Assembly: GCA_017512705.1 (NCBI GenBank)
Contig: JAFWEX010000121.1
Location: 1 to 58,480 of the forward strand
Length of the DNA stretch: 58,480 nt
DNA from: Paenibacillus sp.
Lineage (GTDB): Bacteria > Bacillota > Bacilli > Paenibacillales > Paenibacillaceae
Reading direction: 5' to 3'
The notes beneath the pieces are model-generated. The model made no database searches. It saw only the letters and a list, made by a program, of their open reading frames with translations, and was not told the origin of the DNA. This document shows, one piece after another, positions 50,953 to 58,342 of the stretch; the first letter of the stretch is position 1, and each line of letters starts with the position of its first letter. The translations under genes were made by a program, and so were the position numbers.

Positions 50953-51009
50953 ATGTGCAGCACCTTTGCTCCGTATTCACGGATTAATCCTGGAGCCCTT
51001 CTTATATGA
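50953..51009 (+). CDS. Possible 18-residue leader peptide before tmRNA
   Basis: An ATG at 50953 preceded by TGGAGGGATT opens a frame of 18 codons (MCSTFAPYSRINPGALLI) whose TGA ends at 51009, directly before the first base of mature tmRNA at 51010. A good ribosome site and this exact abutment are visible. Whether it is translated is unknown, and chance is a fair alternative. Confidence 0.25.
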   Translation: MCSTFAPYSRINPGALLI

Positions 51010-51371
51010 GGGGGCATTTATGGATTCGACGGGGATAGTTCGAGCATAGGTAGCGGGTAGTGGGGACGCGTCCGCTTCATCAACGCTAAAGCCTATTAAA
51101 CGGCAAACAACAAACAAACTACGCTTTCGCAGCCTAAGAAACTGTGTGCGTGCTTCTAACCTGCATCGCCCATGTGACAGGATTAGGGGCTAACAAGTAG
51201 TGGGATACGCTGTCACATCTCCGCCTGGGGTGTGCTGAAGAAGACAATCAGGCTGACCCAACGTATAGCCGGTTACGGGGCGATACTCGGGTGACATCAA
51301 AACTGTGACTACACCCGTAGAAGCTTATGTGTCGTTATCTTCGGACAGGGGTTCGACTCCCCTCGCCTCCA
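51010..51371 (+). ncRNA. ssrA: Transfer-messenger RNA
   Basis: The 5' end GGGGGCATTTATGGATTCGACGG-type start (first bases GGGGGC, then TGGATTCGACGG) and the 3' T arm CAGGGG-TTCGACT-CCCCT with acceptor strand GCCTCC are characteristic. The tag frame at 51102-51137 encodes (A)GKQQTNYAFAA followed by TAA, a ClpP-type degradation signal. The discriminator A at 51371 is followed by TTA, so CCA is not encoded. With SmpB (49921) and RNase R (46862) nearby, the whole trans-translation set lies together. Confidence 0.97.
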
Positions 51372-51389
51372 TTAGTAGTATTAGAAAAA

Positions 51390-51412
51390 GCACCCAAGAG
51401 GGTGCTTTTTTG
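51390..51412 (+). terminator. Terminator of tmRNA
   Basis: GCACCC (51390-51395) pairs with GGGTGC (51400-51405), extended by an A run and a matching T run. Confidence 0.93.
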
Positions 51413-51450
51413 TTTTTGGTGAGTTGAAAAAGGGGTCGCTATCTTCTTCT

Positions 51451-51741
51451 CTAAAAACATGTAAATGACACAATGCTTCTTAGATCGACTCCAGTAAACA
51501 TCCATATTCGACCGGTCCATCTAAAACCTGCAACGGATGTACGCCCTACAAAGGTTGGGAAAAACCAGAATGCGTTCCCATTTCTCAGCCAAACATAGGT
51601 GTTGCGGAATAAACAACCGGCAATAGCTCCGGGGTCGATGGCGAATGCTGTAGCAGCGGGTTGCTGTGGTGTGAATTGTGGAGGAGGAGAGGATGGTGGC
51701 TGCTGTACTCCTTGTGGTCCTTGAGGTGGCATGAATGCCAT
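51451..51741 (-). CDS. Small protein of unknown function, Pro/Gln-rich N terminus
   Basis: A 96-residue protein I do not recognise. Residues 1-30 are rich in Pro and Gln (MPPQGPQGVQQPPSSPPPQF); the rest is aromatic and compact (GCLFRNTYVWLRNGNAFWFF, RTSVAGFRWTGRIWMF). There is no signal peptide. AAGGAGTG lies 8 bases before the start on the minus strand. It follows the gene at 51784-52089 on the same strand and probably shares its transcript. Both lie between the tmRNA and its degraded copy. A spore or envelope structural protein is conceivable from the style of the sequence, but this is a guess. Confidence 0.75.
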   Translation of the reverse strand: MAFMPPQGPQGVQQPPSSPPPQFTPQQPAATAFAIDPGAIAGCLFRNTYVWLRNGNAFWFFPTFVGRTSVAGFRWTGRIWMFTGVDLRSIVSFTCF

Positions 51742-51783
51742 AAGATTTCACTCCTTAATGATAGGATTAGGCTCGGGTCAGGC

Positions 51784-52089
51784 CTATAATAATGAAATGG
51801 CGAGTAAATTGAATAGCACCAGGGGTAATACGACATCATTTTGGAAACCAGGAACAAAGCCTCGATTAGTCACAGGGCTTGGTAGTTTTAAGTATAAAAT
51901 TCCCCTTTCGCAATGGATGAGTAACCCTTCAAAAACATCGCCATCTACTGTCTCCACTCGAACAAGTGTATTAACATGGTTTTCACATATATTTGTTACA
52001 TGGTCTTGAATGGATTTTACGTTATTCATAGTGGTTGGATCCATTCGAAACAATGTTTGTTCTTGTTGCCCCTGCAGTTGCAAGTTCAT
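51784..52089 (-). CDS. Small protein of unknown function, Sm-like strand pattern
   Basis: A 101-residue protein I do not recognise. After a polar N-terminal half (MNLQLQGQQEQTLFRMDPTT, then a helix up to residue 45) comes a beta pattern VNTLVRVETVDGDVFEGLLI, similar in style to the small barrels of Sm-like or DUF2642-type proteins, and a hydrophobic C terminus (VVLPLVLFNLLAISLL). The start is chosen at 52089 because TTGGAGG lies 8 bases before it; the upstream in-frame ATG at 52128 is before that site. First gene of a two-gene minus-strand unit. Confidence 0.72.
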   Translation of the reverse strand: MNLQLQGQQEQTLFRMDPTTMNNVKSIQDHVTNICENHVNTLVRVETVDGDVFEGLLIHCERGILYLKLPSPVTNRGFVPGFQNDVVLPLVLFNLLAISLL

Positions 52090-52277
52090 GGTCATGACCT
52101 CCAATTTAGATTCGTTCATCTTCTCCATTCTATGCAGAAGCCTATAGGGGAGTGACGGTCTGCATGCGATTGATAACAGGTCTCCATTCTTTTAAACGGA
52201 ATGACCCGAAGGAGACCGAGTGAAAGAGTGAACATATATTTATAATGGCTACTTGTTCCTTAACAAACGAATTTCAG

Positions 52278-52357
52278 GCGCCATCAAAACCGTGACTACA
52301 CCCGTAGAAGCTTATGTGTCGTTATCTTCGGACAGGGGATCGTCTCCCTCGCCACCA
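52278..52357 (+). repeat. Degraded copy of the tmRNA 3' end
   Basis: Positions 52282-52357 repeat 51295-51371 with 72 of 77 positions alike, at a constant offset of 987 bases up to one deletion. The changes hit the T loop (TTCGACT to ATCGTCT) and the acceptor strand, so it is not a working tmRNA end. Direct repeats of a tmRNA 3' end are the usual mark left by site-specific integration of a mobile element. The copy is probably the displaced original end (attachment site). Confidence 0.85.
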
Positions 52358-52374
52358 TTTGGTGGCTATTTTTG
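52351..52374 (+). terminator. Hairpin with T run at the end of the tmRNA copy
   Basis: GCCACCA and TGGTGGC form a stem, followed by TATTTTTG. It overlaps the last bases of the tmRNA copy. Confidence 0.65.
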
Positions 52375-52375
52375 C

Positions 52376-52706
52376 TTGCTTGGACTCGAAGAGGATGGGT
52401 AAATTGACCAGGCACGGGCTGAACTGCAAGCTATGTTCACAACCACCGATTAAACAGTGGCATCTACAAGAGAAGGATTTCTCTATTTACGCAAAATTCT
52501 CAACGCTTCCTAACGCAGGCAATGTCTTTTTTATACATAAGTTTTAGAGTATAGATGATATAATATGCATTAATTTATCCTTTAAAATAAAAATTTAAAT
52601 AAATTTCCAAAATTTACTTCCCAAAAGAAGGAAATCATAGTAACATGATAGGAGATTAGAGAATTTATTTCTAATCTACATAACAGCAAAGGATGTGCTT
52701 TCACTA
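52376..52706. other. AT-rich gene-free stretch
   Basis: No supported gene. Base composition shifts to strongly AT-rich after 52540, unlike the core genome to the left, which suggests acquired DNA. The promoter of the following secreted-protein gene must lie here, but no clear -35/-10 pair stands out. Confidence 0.4.
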
Positions 52707-53381
52707 ATGAAAAAAACAGGTTTTGCACTATCAGCAATTTTGGCTGCATCTACTTTAGTTTCAGGTATTTCCGCAGCTAATCCAGTTGTTCAGGACGCGA
52801 CTTCTCCTGAATCAATCGTTATTGATCTCAATAATGAAGTGATTGATTGGGAAGTTGAGAAACTTTCTCCAGATGAATTTCTAGTGAGATATGCTGAACT
52901 TACTGGAAAAAGTTACATCGAAGCCCGTGCTGAATTTCCAGAAAAAGCTTCAAAAAATGCTGCACGTGCATCCGGAATAAATCATACTTACGATGCTCAA
53001 TATTCTGCAATTATAGATCTTGGTAAAGGTGTGAAGGCGAAAGCTGGAGTACTTGTGCAGGTTCATGAGGTTCAATTTGGTGGGTCGATGGGTAGAGTGT
53101 TTAAAAAAGTGTATAACGATACGGGCTACATGGCTCCTTACACTGGCGGATCGTTCTCTGTCGTTAAAAACTTCGTGCAAGGCACGTTGCAATCAGAAAC
53201 TAAATTACAAGTAAGCTATAGTGGATATGCAGAGACTGCAGTAACTAATGAAAAATCCACAGGCTTGAATTTGGGAATTGATCAGTTAATTCAAGCGGGT
53301 TGGTCTGTATCTAGTACTAGCGGGACAACCACATTCTATCGCACACATTTTGACGGAAGTGGATACGTTAGCCCTAACTAA
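52707..53381 (+). CDS. Secreted protein of unknown function
   Basis: A 224-residue protein with a clear signal peptide (MKKTGFALSAILAASTLVSG, likely cut after ISA near residue 26). A short charged segment with PDEFLVRYAELTGKSYIEAR follows, then a beta-rich C-terminal domain of 130 residues rich in Ser, Thr, Gly and Tyr. I do not recognise the family. The style resembles secreted beta-sandwich or antimicrobial-related proteins, which is a guess. The start codon is uncertain: AAAGG lies 14 bases before ATG 52707, while GTG 52695 lies closer. It is a single-gene unit in AT-rich surroundings. Confidence 0.75.
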   Translation: MKKTGFALSAILAASTLVSGISAANPVVQDATSPESIVIDLNNEVIDWEVEKLSPDEFLVRYAELTGKSYIEARAEFPEKASKNAARASGINHTYDAQYSAIIDLGKGVKAKAGVLVQVHEVQFGGSMGRVFKKVYNDTGYMAPYTGGSFSVVKNFVQGTLQSETKLQVSYSGYAETAVTNEKSTGLNLGIDQLIQAGWSVSSTSGTTTFYRTHFDGSGYVSPN

Positions 53382-53402
53382 AACATGACTTTCTCTATTT
53401 CA

Positions 53403-53450
53403 ATAGGTATACAAAAAAACACTGCTGGCAGTGTTTTTTTGTATACCTAT
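53403..53450 (+). terminator. Perfect 22-base-pair hairpin terminator
   Basis: Positions 53403-53424 and 53429-53450 are perfectly complementary around a 4-base loop, with T and A runs inside the stem. It lies 21 bases after the stop of the secreted-protein gene and could work in both directions. Confidence 0.88.
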
Positions 53451-53805
53451 ATAGTTTTATCATGATCGTGTCCAATGTTTATTTGCCTGCAAGTCAGCAG
53501 AAGCTTTACGACACAGCAATCGTTTGCTGGTTCGTACCGTTTGATAATACTAATCCTCCTTAGTTTCATCTCCATGTTAATTTCATTATCCAAACCAATT
53601 TTCAATTATTTTCTAAAATGTCTAATCGACAAAATAAAAAGCGAAGAGGGTAAGCGTTTATATACCTTACCTGATTGAACCTCGCCTGTTTATACCGTGT
53701 AGCTACTGATGCTTTTACAATACAATTTAAACTATGTGCTATACCATTTTTATATCTTTCGAAAACCCAACCAAAAAATACCTTATCCATGTTAAGATTT
53801 TTCCT
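53451..53805. other. AT-rich gene-free stretch before the ribonucleoside operon
   Basis: No supported gene on either strand. Short frames at 53475-53678 and 53602-53823 lack ribosome sites and recognisable content. Confidence 0.4.
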
Positions 53806-53851
53806 TTGACAAATACAAATCATTTTTTATATACTGTGTGTAACCGGTTAC
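53806..53851 (+). promoter_or_regulatory. Promoter-operator unit 1 of the lacI-rbsK operon
   Basis: TTGACA (53806-53811), 18 bases, TATACT (53830-53835), followed directly by the palindrome GTAACCGGTTAC (53840-53851). The palindrome has the form of a LacI-family operator. Bound repressor would cover the transcription start. Confidence 0.85.
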
Positions 53852-53883
53852 CTAAAACAACTAGAACATATCTGCAGTCTCTT

Positions 53884-53929
53884 TTGACAATAGCCGATAT
53901 AACTCCGTATACTATGTGTAACCGGTTAC
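53884..53929 (+). promoter_or_regulatory. Promoter-operator unit 2 of the lacI-rbsK operon
   Basis: TTGACA (53884-53889), 18 bases, TATACT (53908-53913), then GTAACCGGTTAC (53918-53929). Every element is displaced by exactly 78 bases from unit 1, so the unit is duplicated. Two operators would allow cooperative repression. Confidence 0.85.
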
Positions 53930-53976
53930 TGACTGTTATAACCCGGCATTATATTGTTAAAAGAGGTTATTAAAAG

Positions 53977-54945
53977 ATGACGACTATTCGTGATGTTGCG
54001 AAAGCTGCACAGGTTTCAGTGGCCACTGTTTCCCGAGTTTTGAATAATCAAGGATACGTTAGTGCACATAGCCGCGAGAAAGTTGAGCGAGCTATCCAAG
54101 AATTAAATTATACTCCGAATGCTGTAGCCCGAAGCTTATACAAAAAGAAATCAAAATCGATCGGCTTTATCATTCCGGACATATCCAATCCGTTTTTTCC
54201 GCAGTTATTCAGAGCGGTTGAGAAATATTTAATTGATCATGAATATACCGTTTTATTGTTCAATAGCGATGATCAGCTTGATCGGATTTCCAATATTATG
54301 GATTCCATGAGGACAGAATATGTAGCGGGTGCGATTATCGTTTCAGATAAGATCAAGGAAGAGCATCTGGCGAAGCTGTCGATACCTGTTGTCGCCATTG
54401 ACAGGGTAATAAGTGAACATGTTCCTTCTTTAACAGTTAACAATTATAAGAATGCCCGCGAGGCGATCCGTTATCTTGTAAGTCAAGGCTGTTCTAACAT
54501 CGCCCATGTGAGAGGGCCGAAGGGTGTCTATAATGCTGAAGAGAGGTTTCGCGGATACCGTGATGAAATAGCGGAGCAACAGCTTCCATCGCTTGTTATA
54601 TGCGGAAATTATGATTTAAAGACTTCTCTGGTGGCAACAATGGAGTTATTAGACCAGCATCCTGAGATTGATGGCATATTTGCCGGAAATGATATCATGG
54701 CGGTGGGTGTTATAAAAGCTTTAGCTAAGCTGGGGATTCAAGTTCCAGATCAAATGAAGGTGATTGGCTTTGATGGAATTGAATGGGGCACCACGATTAC
54801 GCCGGAATTGACTACAATGGAGCAGCCTATTGAACAGATTGGCACGAAGAGTGGAGAACTTTTGCTGAATCTGATCGATGGACATGTAATGGACTCACAT
54901 CATTACAGCTTTGATGCTAAGCTCGTTGTGAGGGATTCAACATAA
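53977..54945 (+). CDS. LacI-family repressor (RbsR-like)
   Basis: A 322-residue repressor. The N-terminal helix-turn-helix TIRDVAKAAQVSVATVSRVL and the hinge helix (YTPNAVARSL) are followed by a periplasmic-binding-protein-like sensor domain (IGFIIPDISNPFFPQLFRAV, GIFAGNDIMAVGVIKAL, IGFDGIEWG). It begins the operon with ribokinase, nucleoside hydrolase and permease, so ribose or a nucleoside-derived sugar is the likely inducer. It probably binds the two GTAACCGGTTAC palindromes upstream and so controls itself. AAAGAGGTT precedes the ATG. Confidence 0.92.
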   Translation: MTTIRDVAKAAQVSVATVSRVLNNQGYVSAHSREKVERAIQELNYTPNAVARSLYKKKSKSIGFIIPDISNPFFPQLFRAVEKYLIDHEYTVLLFNSDDQLDRISNIMDSMRTEYVAGAIIVSDKIKEEHLAKLSIPVVAIDRVISEHVPSLTVNNYKNAREAIRYLVSQGCSNIAHVRGPKGVYNAEERFRGYRDEIAEQQLPSLVICGNYDLKTSLVATMELLDQHPEIDGIFAGNDIMAVGVIKALAKLGIQVPDQMKVIGFDGIEWGTTITPELTTMEQPIEQIGTKSGELLLNLIDGHVMDSHHYSFDAKLVVRDST

Positions 54946-54960
54946 AGGGAGAGAAACATA

Positions 54961-55863
54961 TTGATTACAGTGATAGGGAGTTTAAACGTAGACTTAACGT
55001 CCACAGTAGAACGTTATCCCAAAATGGGTGAAACGATTATTGGAACGGACTTCCGTCAAAATTTTGGCGGTAAAGGTGCGAACCAAGCAGTAGCCGCTGC
55101 TAAGCTGGGCGGCTCTGTTCACATGATAGGCCGTGTTGGTACAGATCACTTTGGTCAGCAGTATATTTCCTATCTAAAGGAACAATCTGTTGATATTAAC
55201 AATGTGGAACCGGTTACAGATTCCGCTACAGGTATTTCATCGATCGTGGTTACAGAAGGCGATAATTTGATCATCGTAGTTCCTGGTGCGAATTACGAGC
55301 TTACTCCCGCGGATATTGATGCATGCAGAGAGCAGATCGAGCGCAGCAATGTCATTGTGCTTCAACTGGAAATTCGCATGGATACCGTTGCTAGAGTACT
55401 AGATATTGCTTCTGATAAAGGTATAACCACCATACTTAATCCTGCTCCGTATCAGGATTTTCCGTCAGACTGGTGGGAGAAGATTACGTATCTGACTCCA
55501 AATGAACATGAAGCAGAAATGCTTATGAAATCATCTGGATTTCGTGATGAATTTATGGACAAATTAATTATTACCAATGGCAAGAATGGAATTGTCTATT
55601 ACAAGAATGGACAAGAGGTATTTATTAAAGCGCCAGTTGTTCAAGCAGAGGATACGACTGGTGCAGGAGACACGTTTAACGGCGCATTGAGCTATTGTCT
55701 CGACCAAGGGTATGCATTCCATGATGCTTGTTATCATGCGACATATGCAGCGAGTCTTTCCGTGACGAAATTCGGGGCACAAGGGGGAATGCCAACACTG
55801 CAGGAGCTGAAGCAATTCATGGACAGACTACAGAGTAAATCAAATGAAGTTAATGGAGGATGA
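54961..55863 (+). CDS. rbsK: Ribokinase
   Basis: A PfkB-family kinase of 300 residues that phosphorylates ribose to ribose 5-phosphate. The N-terminal signature GGKGANQAVAAAKLGG, the substrate loop and the C-terminal anion-hole motif DTTGAGDTFNGAL with catalytic Asp are intact. The start is TTG with AAAGGGAGAG upstream, 16 bases after the repressor stop. The stop overlaps possible early starts of the nucleoside hydrolase gene. Here its ribose would come from hydrolysed nucleosides. Confidence 0.93.
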   Translation: MITVIGSLNVDLTSTVERYPKMGETIIGTDFRQNFGGKGANQAVAAAKLGGSVHMIGRVGTDHFGQQYISYLKEQSVDINNVEPVTDSATGISSIVVTEGDNLIIVVPGANYELTPADIDACREQIERSNVIVLQLEIRMDTVARVLDIASDKGITTILNPAPYQDFPSDWWEKITYLTPNEHEAEMLMKSSGFRDEFMDKLIITNGKNGIVYYKNGQEVFIKAPVVQAEDTTGAGDTFNGALSYCLDQGYAFHDACYHATYAASLSVTKFGAQGGMPTLQELKQFMDRLQSKSNEVNGG

Positions 55864-55868
55864 TGTAC

Positions 55869-56789
55869 ATGTTAAAAAGACCGATTATTATCGACACTGA
55901 CCCTGGAATTGATGATGCAGTCGCAATAGCTATCGCCTTATTTAGCGAAGAATTAGATGTAAAACTAATTACGACGATTTCGGGGAATGTCGGCATTGAT
56001 AAAGTGACTCGCAACGCTCTGAAGCTGCTTAAATATTGGAACAAGGAAGTTCCGGTAGCGATGGGTGCGTCAACGCCCTTGATCCGTCAGCCTGAGGATG
56101 CGAGCGATATCCACGGTGCTAGCGGGATGGAAGGTTTTGATTTTGAGGAGCCTACTAATGAATTGCTTCTTAAAGAGAATGCAGTTAATGCAATGTACAG
56201 AGTCATTCAAGAGAGTGAGACACCAGTTACGCTCATTCCAATCGGACCGCTTACGAATATTGCATTGCTCTTGAAGGTATACCCTGAAGTGAAGAGTAAC
56301 ATTCAAGAAATTATTCTGATGGGGGGTTCCGTTTCCCGAGGAAATAAGGGGGTTATGTCTGAATTTAATATTCATGTTGACCCAGAGGCTGCAAAAATTG
56401 TTTTTGACAGTGGACTTCCAATCGTGATGGCTGGATTAGACGTTGGATTGAAAGCGCTTGTATTGCCTGAAGACAGTGCCAAGCTCGAACATATGAACGC
56501 GACAGGAAAGATGCTTCATAGCCTATTTAAACGATATCGCGGGGGCAGCATGAAGACAGGTCTGAAAATGTATGATAGCTGCGCCATAGCTTATTTGCTG
56601 AAGCCTGATTTGTTTGAAGCGGTAGATACGTTCGTTGATGTAGAGCTAAACGGCAGCTTGACAGCTGGAACTACAGTTGTTGATTTGAAAGGGTATCTGG
56701 GCAAGCCTAGCAATGCGAAAGTATGTATTGATGTTGATCCGGAGCGATTCCGTGAATGGCTACTGGATAGCTTGAGAAAATGTAACTAA
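55869..56789 (+). CDS. Inosine/uridine-preferring nucleoside hydrolase
   Basis: A 306-residue enzyme of the IunH/RihA family that splits ribonucleosides into base and ribose. The calcium-binding signature DTDPGIDDAVAIAIAL is N-terminal, followed by GNVGIDKVTRNALKLL, ITLIPIGPLTNIALLL-like stretch, GGSVSRGNKG, EFNIHVDPEAAKIVF and the C-terminal YDSCAIAYLL. The start at 55869 is chosen because GGAGG lies 9 bases upstream; ATG 55860 and 55863 overlap rbsK. The base preference cannot be read from the sequence. Confidence 0.92.
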   Translation: MLKRPIIIDTDPGIDDAVAIAIALFSEELDVKLITTISGNVGIDKVTRNALKLLKYWNKEVPVAMGASTPLIRQPEDASDIHGASGMEGFDFEEPTNELLLKENAVNAMYRVIQESETPVTLIPIGPLTNIALLLKVYPEVKSNIQEIILMGGSVSRGNKGVMSEFNIHVDPEAAKIVFDSGLPIVMAGLDVGLKALVLPEDSAKLEHMNATGKMLHSLFKRYRGGSMKTGLKMYDSCAIAYLLKPDLFEAVDTFVDVELNGSLTAGTTVVDLKGYLGKPSNAKVCIDVDPERFREWLLDSLRKCN

Positions 56790-56824
56790 CATTTAAACAA
56801 ATGACTAGCTAAGAGGGGAACCCG

Positions 56825-58243
56825 ATGATGGATATTATTATGTACGGTGCGGCCATTGTGGCGATTTTAATAATTGTATATATGTTAATTAAACAAATGG
56901 ATATTAAGATTACATTGTTCTTTATCGGGATTGCACTCATGTTCATTGCTATTGCGATGGGTAATGGGATCAGCATCAAGGACTTTGAAAGCACGGGGGC
57001 AGTTTGGCTCGATCCTTTGCTGGCCATAGTGAACCAGTTCAAATCGACCTTAACCTCGGCAGGGTTTATCATCCTTGTCCTGGGCGGATATACTGCTTAT
57101 ATGTCTCATATTAAAGCAAATGATGTGACCGTTAATGTTATAACGAAGCCTCTTGGCAAAATTAAATCGGTATATATTCTTGTGCCTGTTGTGTTCTTGC
57201 TTGGAAATTTGTTGTCCCTGGTTATTCCTAGTGCATCAAACTTGGCAATAATTTTGCTCGCAACTCTGTTCCCTGTATTAAGAAAGACAGGAATGTCAAC
57301 TTTGTCTGCAGCAGCCATTATTGCTACATCAGCAACGATTATACCTACTCCACTGGGAGGAGATAATGTTGCAGTAGCAACTGAACTAGCCCAACATGCT
57401 GCTTTTGCGAACATGACCGTAACGGATTATGTCTTCCGCTATCACGCTTTGGTTTCCATCCCTACCCTGCTAGTAATTGCAGTGGCTCATTATTTCTGGC
57501 AGAAGCGTATGGATAAAAAGATGGGAACTGAAGCCGGGGAGCTGGAAGCAGAGTTGAAGGATATTAAGCTAGTGGAAGGCGGCAAATTGTTTACATTTGT
57601 GTATGCCTTGCTGCCAGTGCTCCCGATTCTGTTTCTAATTGCAGTGTTTATCCTCCAATCTGTATCCGATATTAAAATTGATGTTAGCGTAGAGATTGTC
57701 GCCTTATTGTCTTTCGCGATCGCTATTGTCTGTGAATTGGTTCGCCATAGAAAAACTAAAGAGGTACTGAACGGCACAGAGCATTTCTTTAAAGGAATGG
57801 GTAACGCAATGCCAATCGTGGCTCTGCTTGTGGCAGCATCTGTATTCGTTACAGGCTTGAAATCAATTGGCATGATCAAAGCTTTGGAACAAGCCATGAT
57901 AGGTATTCAAGGATCTAGCCTTGGATTTGTTCTCCCGCTCATACTCGTTGCAATGACTGCTTTAATCGTTATTCTCAGCGGCAGCGGTACTGCACTCTTC
58001 TACTCCATGGTTCCTCTAATTGTGCCTCTTGCTGCAGCTGCCGGTATTAATCCGATTGCAGTTAGCATACCAATGGGACTTGCTGGTAACCTGCTCCGGG
58101 CAGTGTCTCCAGTAGCTGCGGTTATTCTGATCGTAGCCGGATCGGTTAAGAAGAGTCCGATCGAGATTGTGAAGCGGACATCTGTACCGATGATTGTCGG
58201 TGTAGTCTTCATGTTTATTCTCTCCATGATTTTCTTCCTGTAA
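56825..58243 (+). CDS. DcuC-type permease, probably for nucleosides
   Basis: A membrane protein of 472 residues with about 12 hydrophobic segments, similar in build to the DcuC C4-dicarboxylate carrier group (PSASNLAIILLATLFPVLRK, IPTPLGGDNVAVATELA, SGSGTALFYSMVPLIVPLAAA, cut). The operon (repressor, ribokinase, nucleoside hydrolase) points to uptake of ribonucleosides rather than dicarboxylates; this is inference from context. AAGAGGGGA precedes the ATG, 35 bases after the hydrolase stop. Confidence 0.85.
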   Translation: MMDIIMYGAAIVAILIIVYMLIKQMDIKITLFFIGIALMFIAIAMGNGISIKDFESTGAVWLDPLLAIVNQFKSTLTSAGFIILVLGGYTAYMSHIKANDVTVNVITKPLGKIKSVYILVPVVFLLGNLLSLVIPSASNLAIILLATLFPVLRKTGMSTLSAAAIIATSATIIPTPLGGDNVAVATELAQHAAFANMTVTDYVFRYHALVSIPTLLVIAVAHYFWQKRMDKKMGTEAGELEAELKDIKLVEGGKLFTFVYALLPVLPILFLIAVFILQSVSDIKIDVSVEIVALLSFAIAIVCELVRHRKTKEVLNGTEHFFKGMGNAMPIVALLVAASVFVTGLKSIGMIKALEQAMIGIQGSSLGFVLPLILVAMTALIVILSGSGTALFYSMVPLIVPLAAAAGINPIAVSIPMGLAGNLLRAVSPVAAVILIVAGSVKKSPIEIVKRTSVPMIVGVVFMFILSMIFFL

Positions 58244-58304
58244 ATGAGTTCGCTGGCGAGCTGTGGTTCCTGATTTTCGCGGCTCGTCTCCATTAGAGAC
58301 AACA

Positions 58305-58337
58305 AACCATCAACCAGCGTTCTGGTTGGTGGTTTTT
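58305..58337 (+). terminator. Terminator of the ribonucleoside operon
   Basis: AACCATCAACCAG (58305-58317) pairs with CTGGTTGGTGGTT (58322-58334) around CGTT, ending in a T run. A smaller palindrome GTCTC-N5-GAGAC lies at 58286-58300. Confidence 0.92.
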
Positions 58338-58342
58338 CTGTT

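Noticed and set aside
52282-52357. A second tmRNA gene
   Set aside because: Only the 3' end is present and the T loop and acceptor strand are altered, so it is a degraded copy.
52314-52547. A 77-codon frame over the tmRNA copy
   Set aside because: It begins inside the copied RNA sequence, has no ribosome site and no protein-like pattern.
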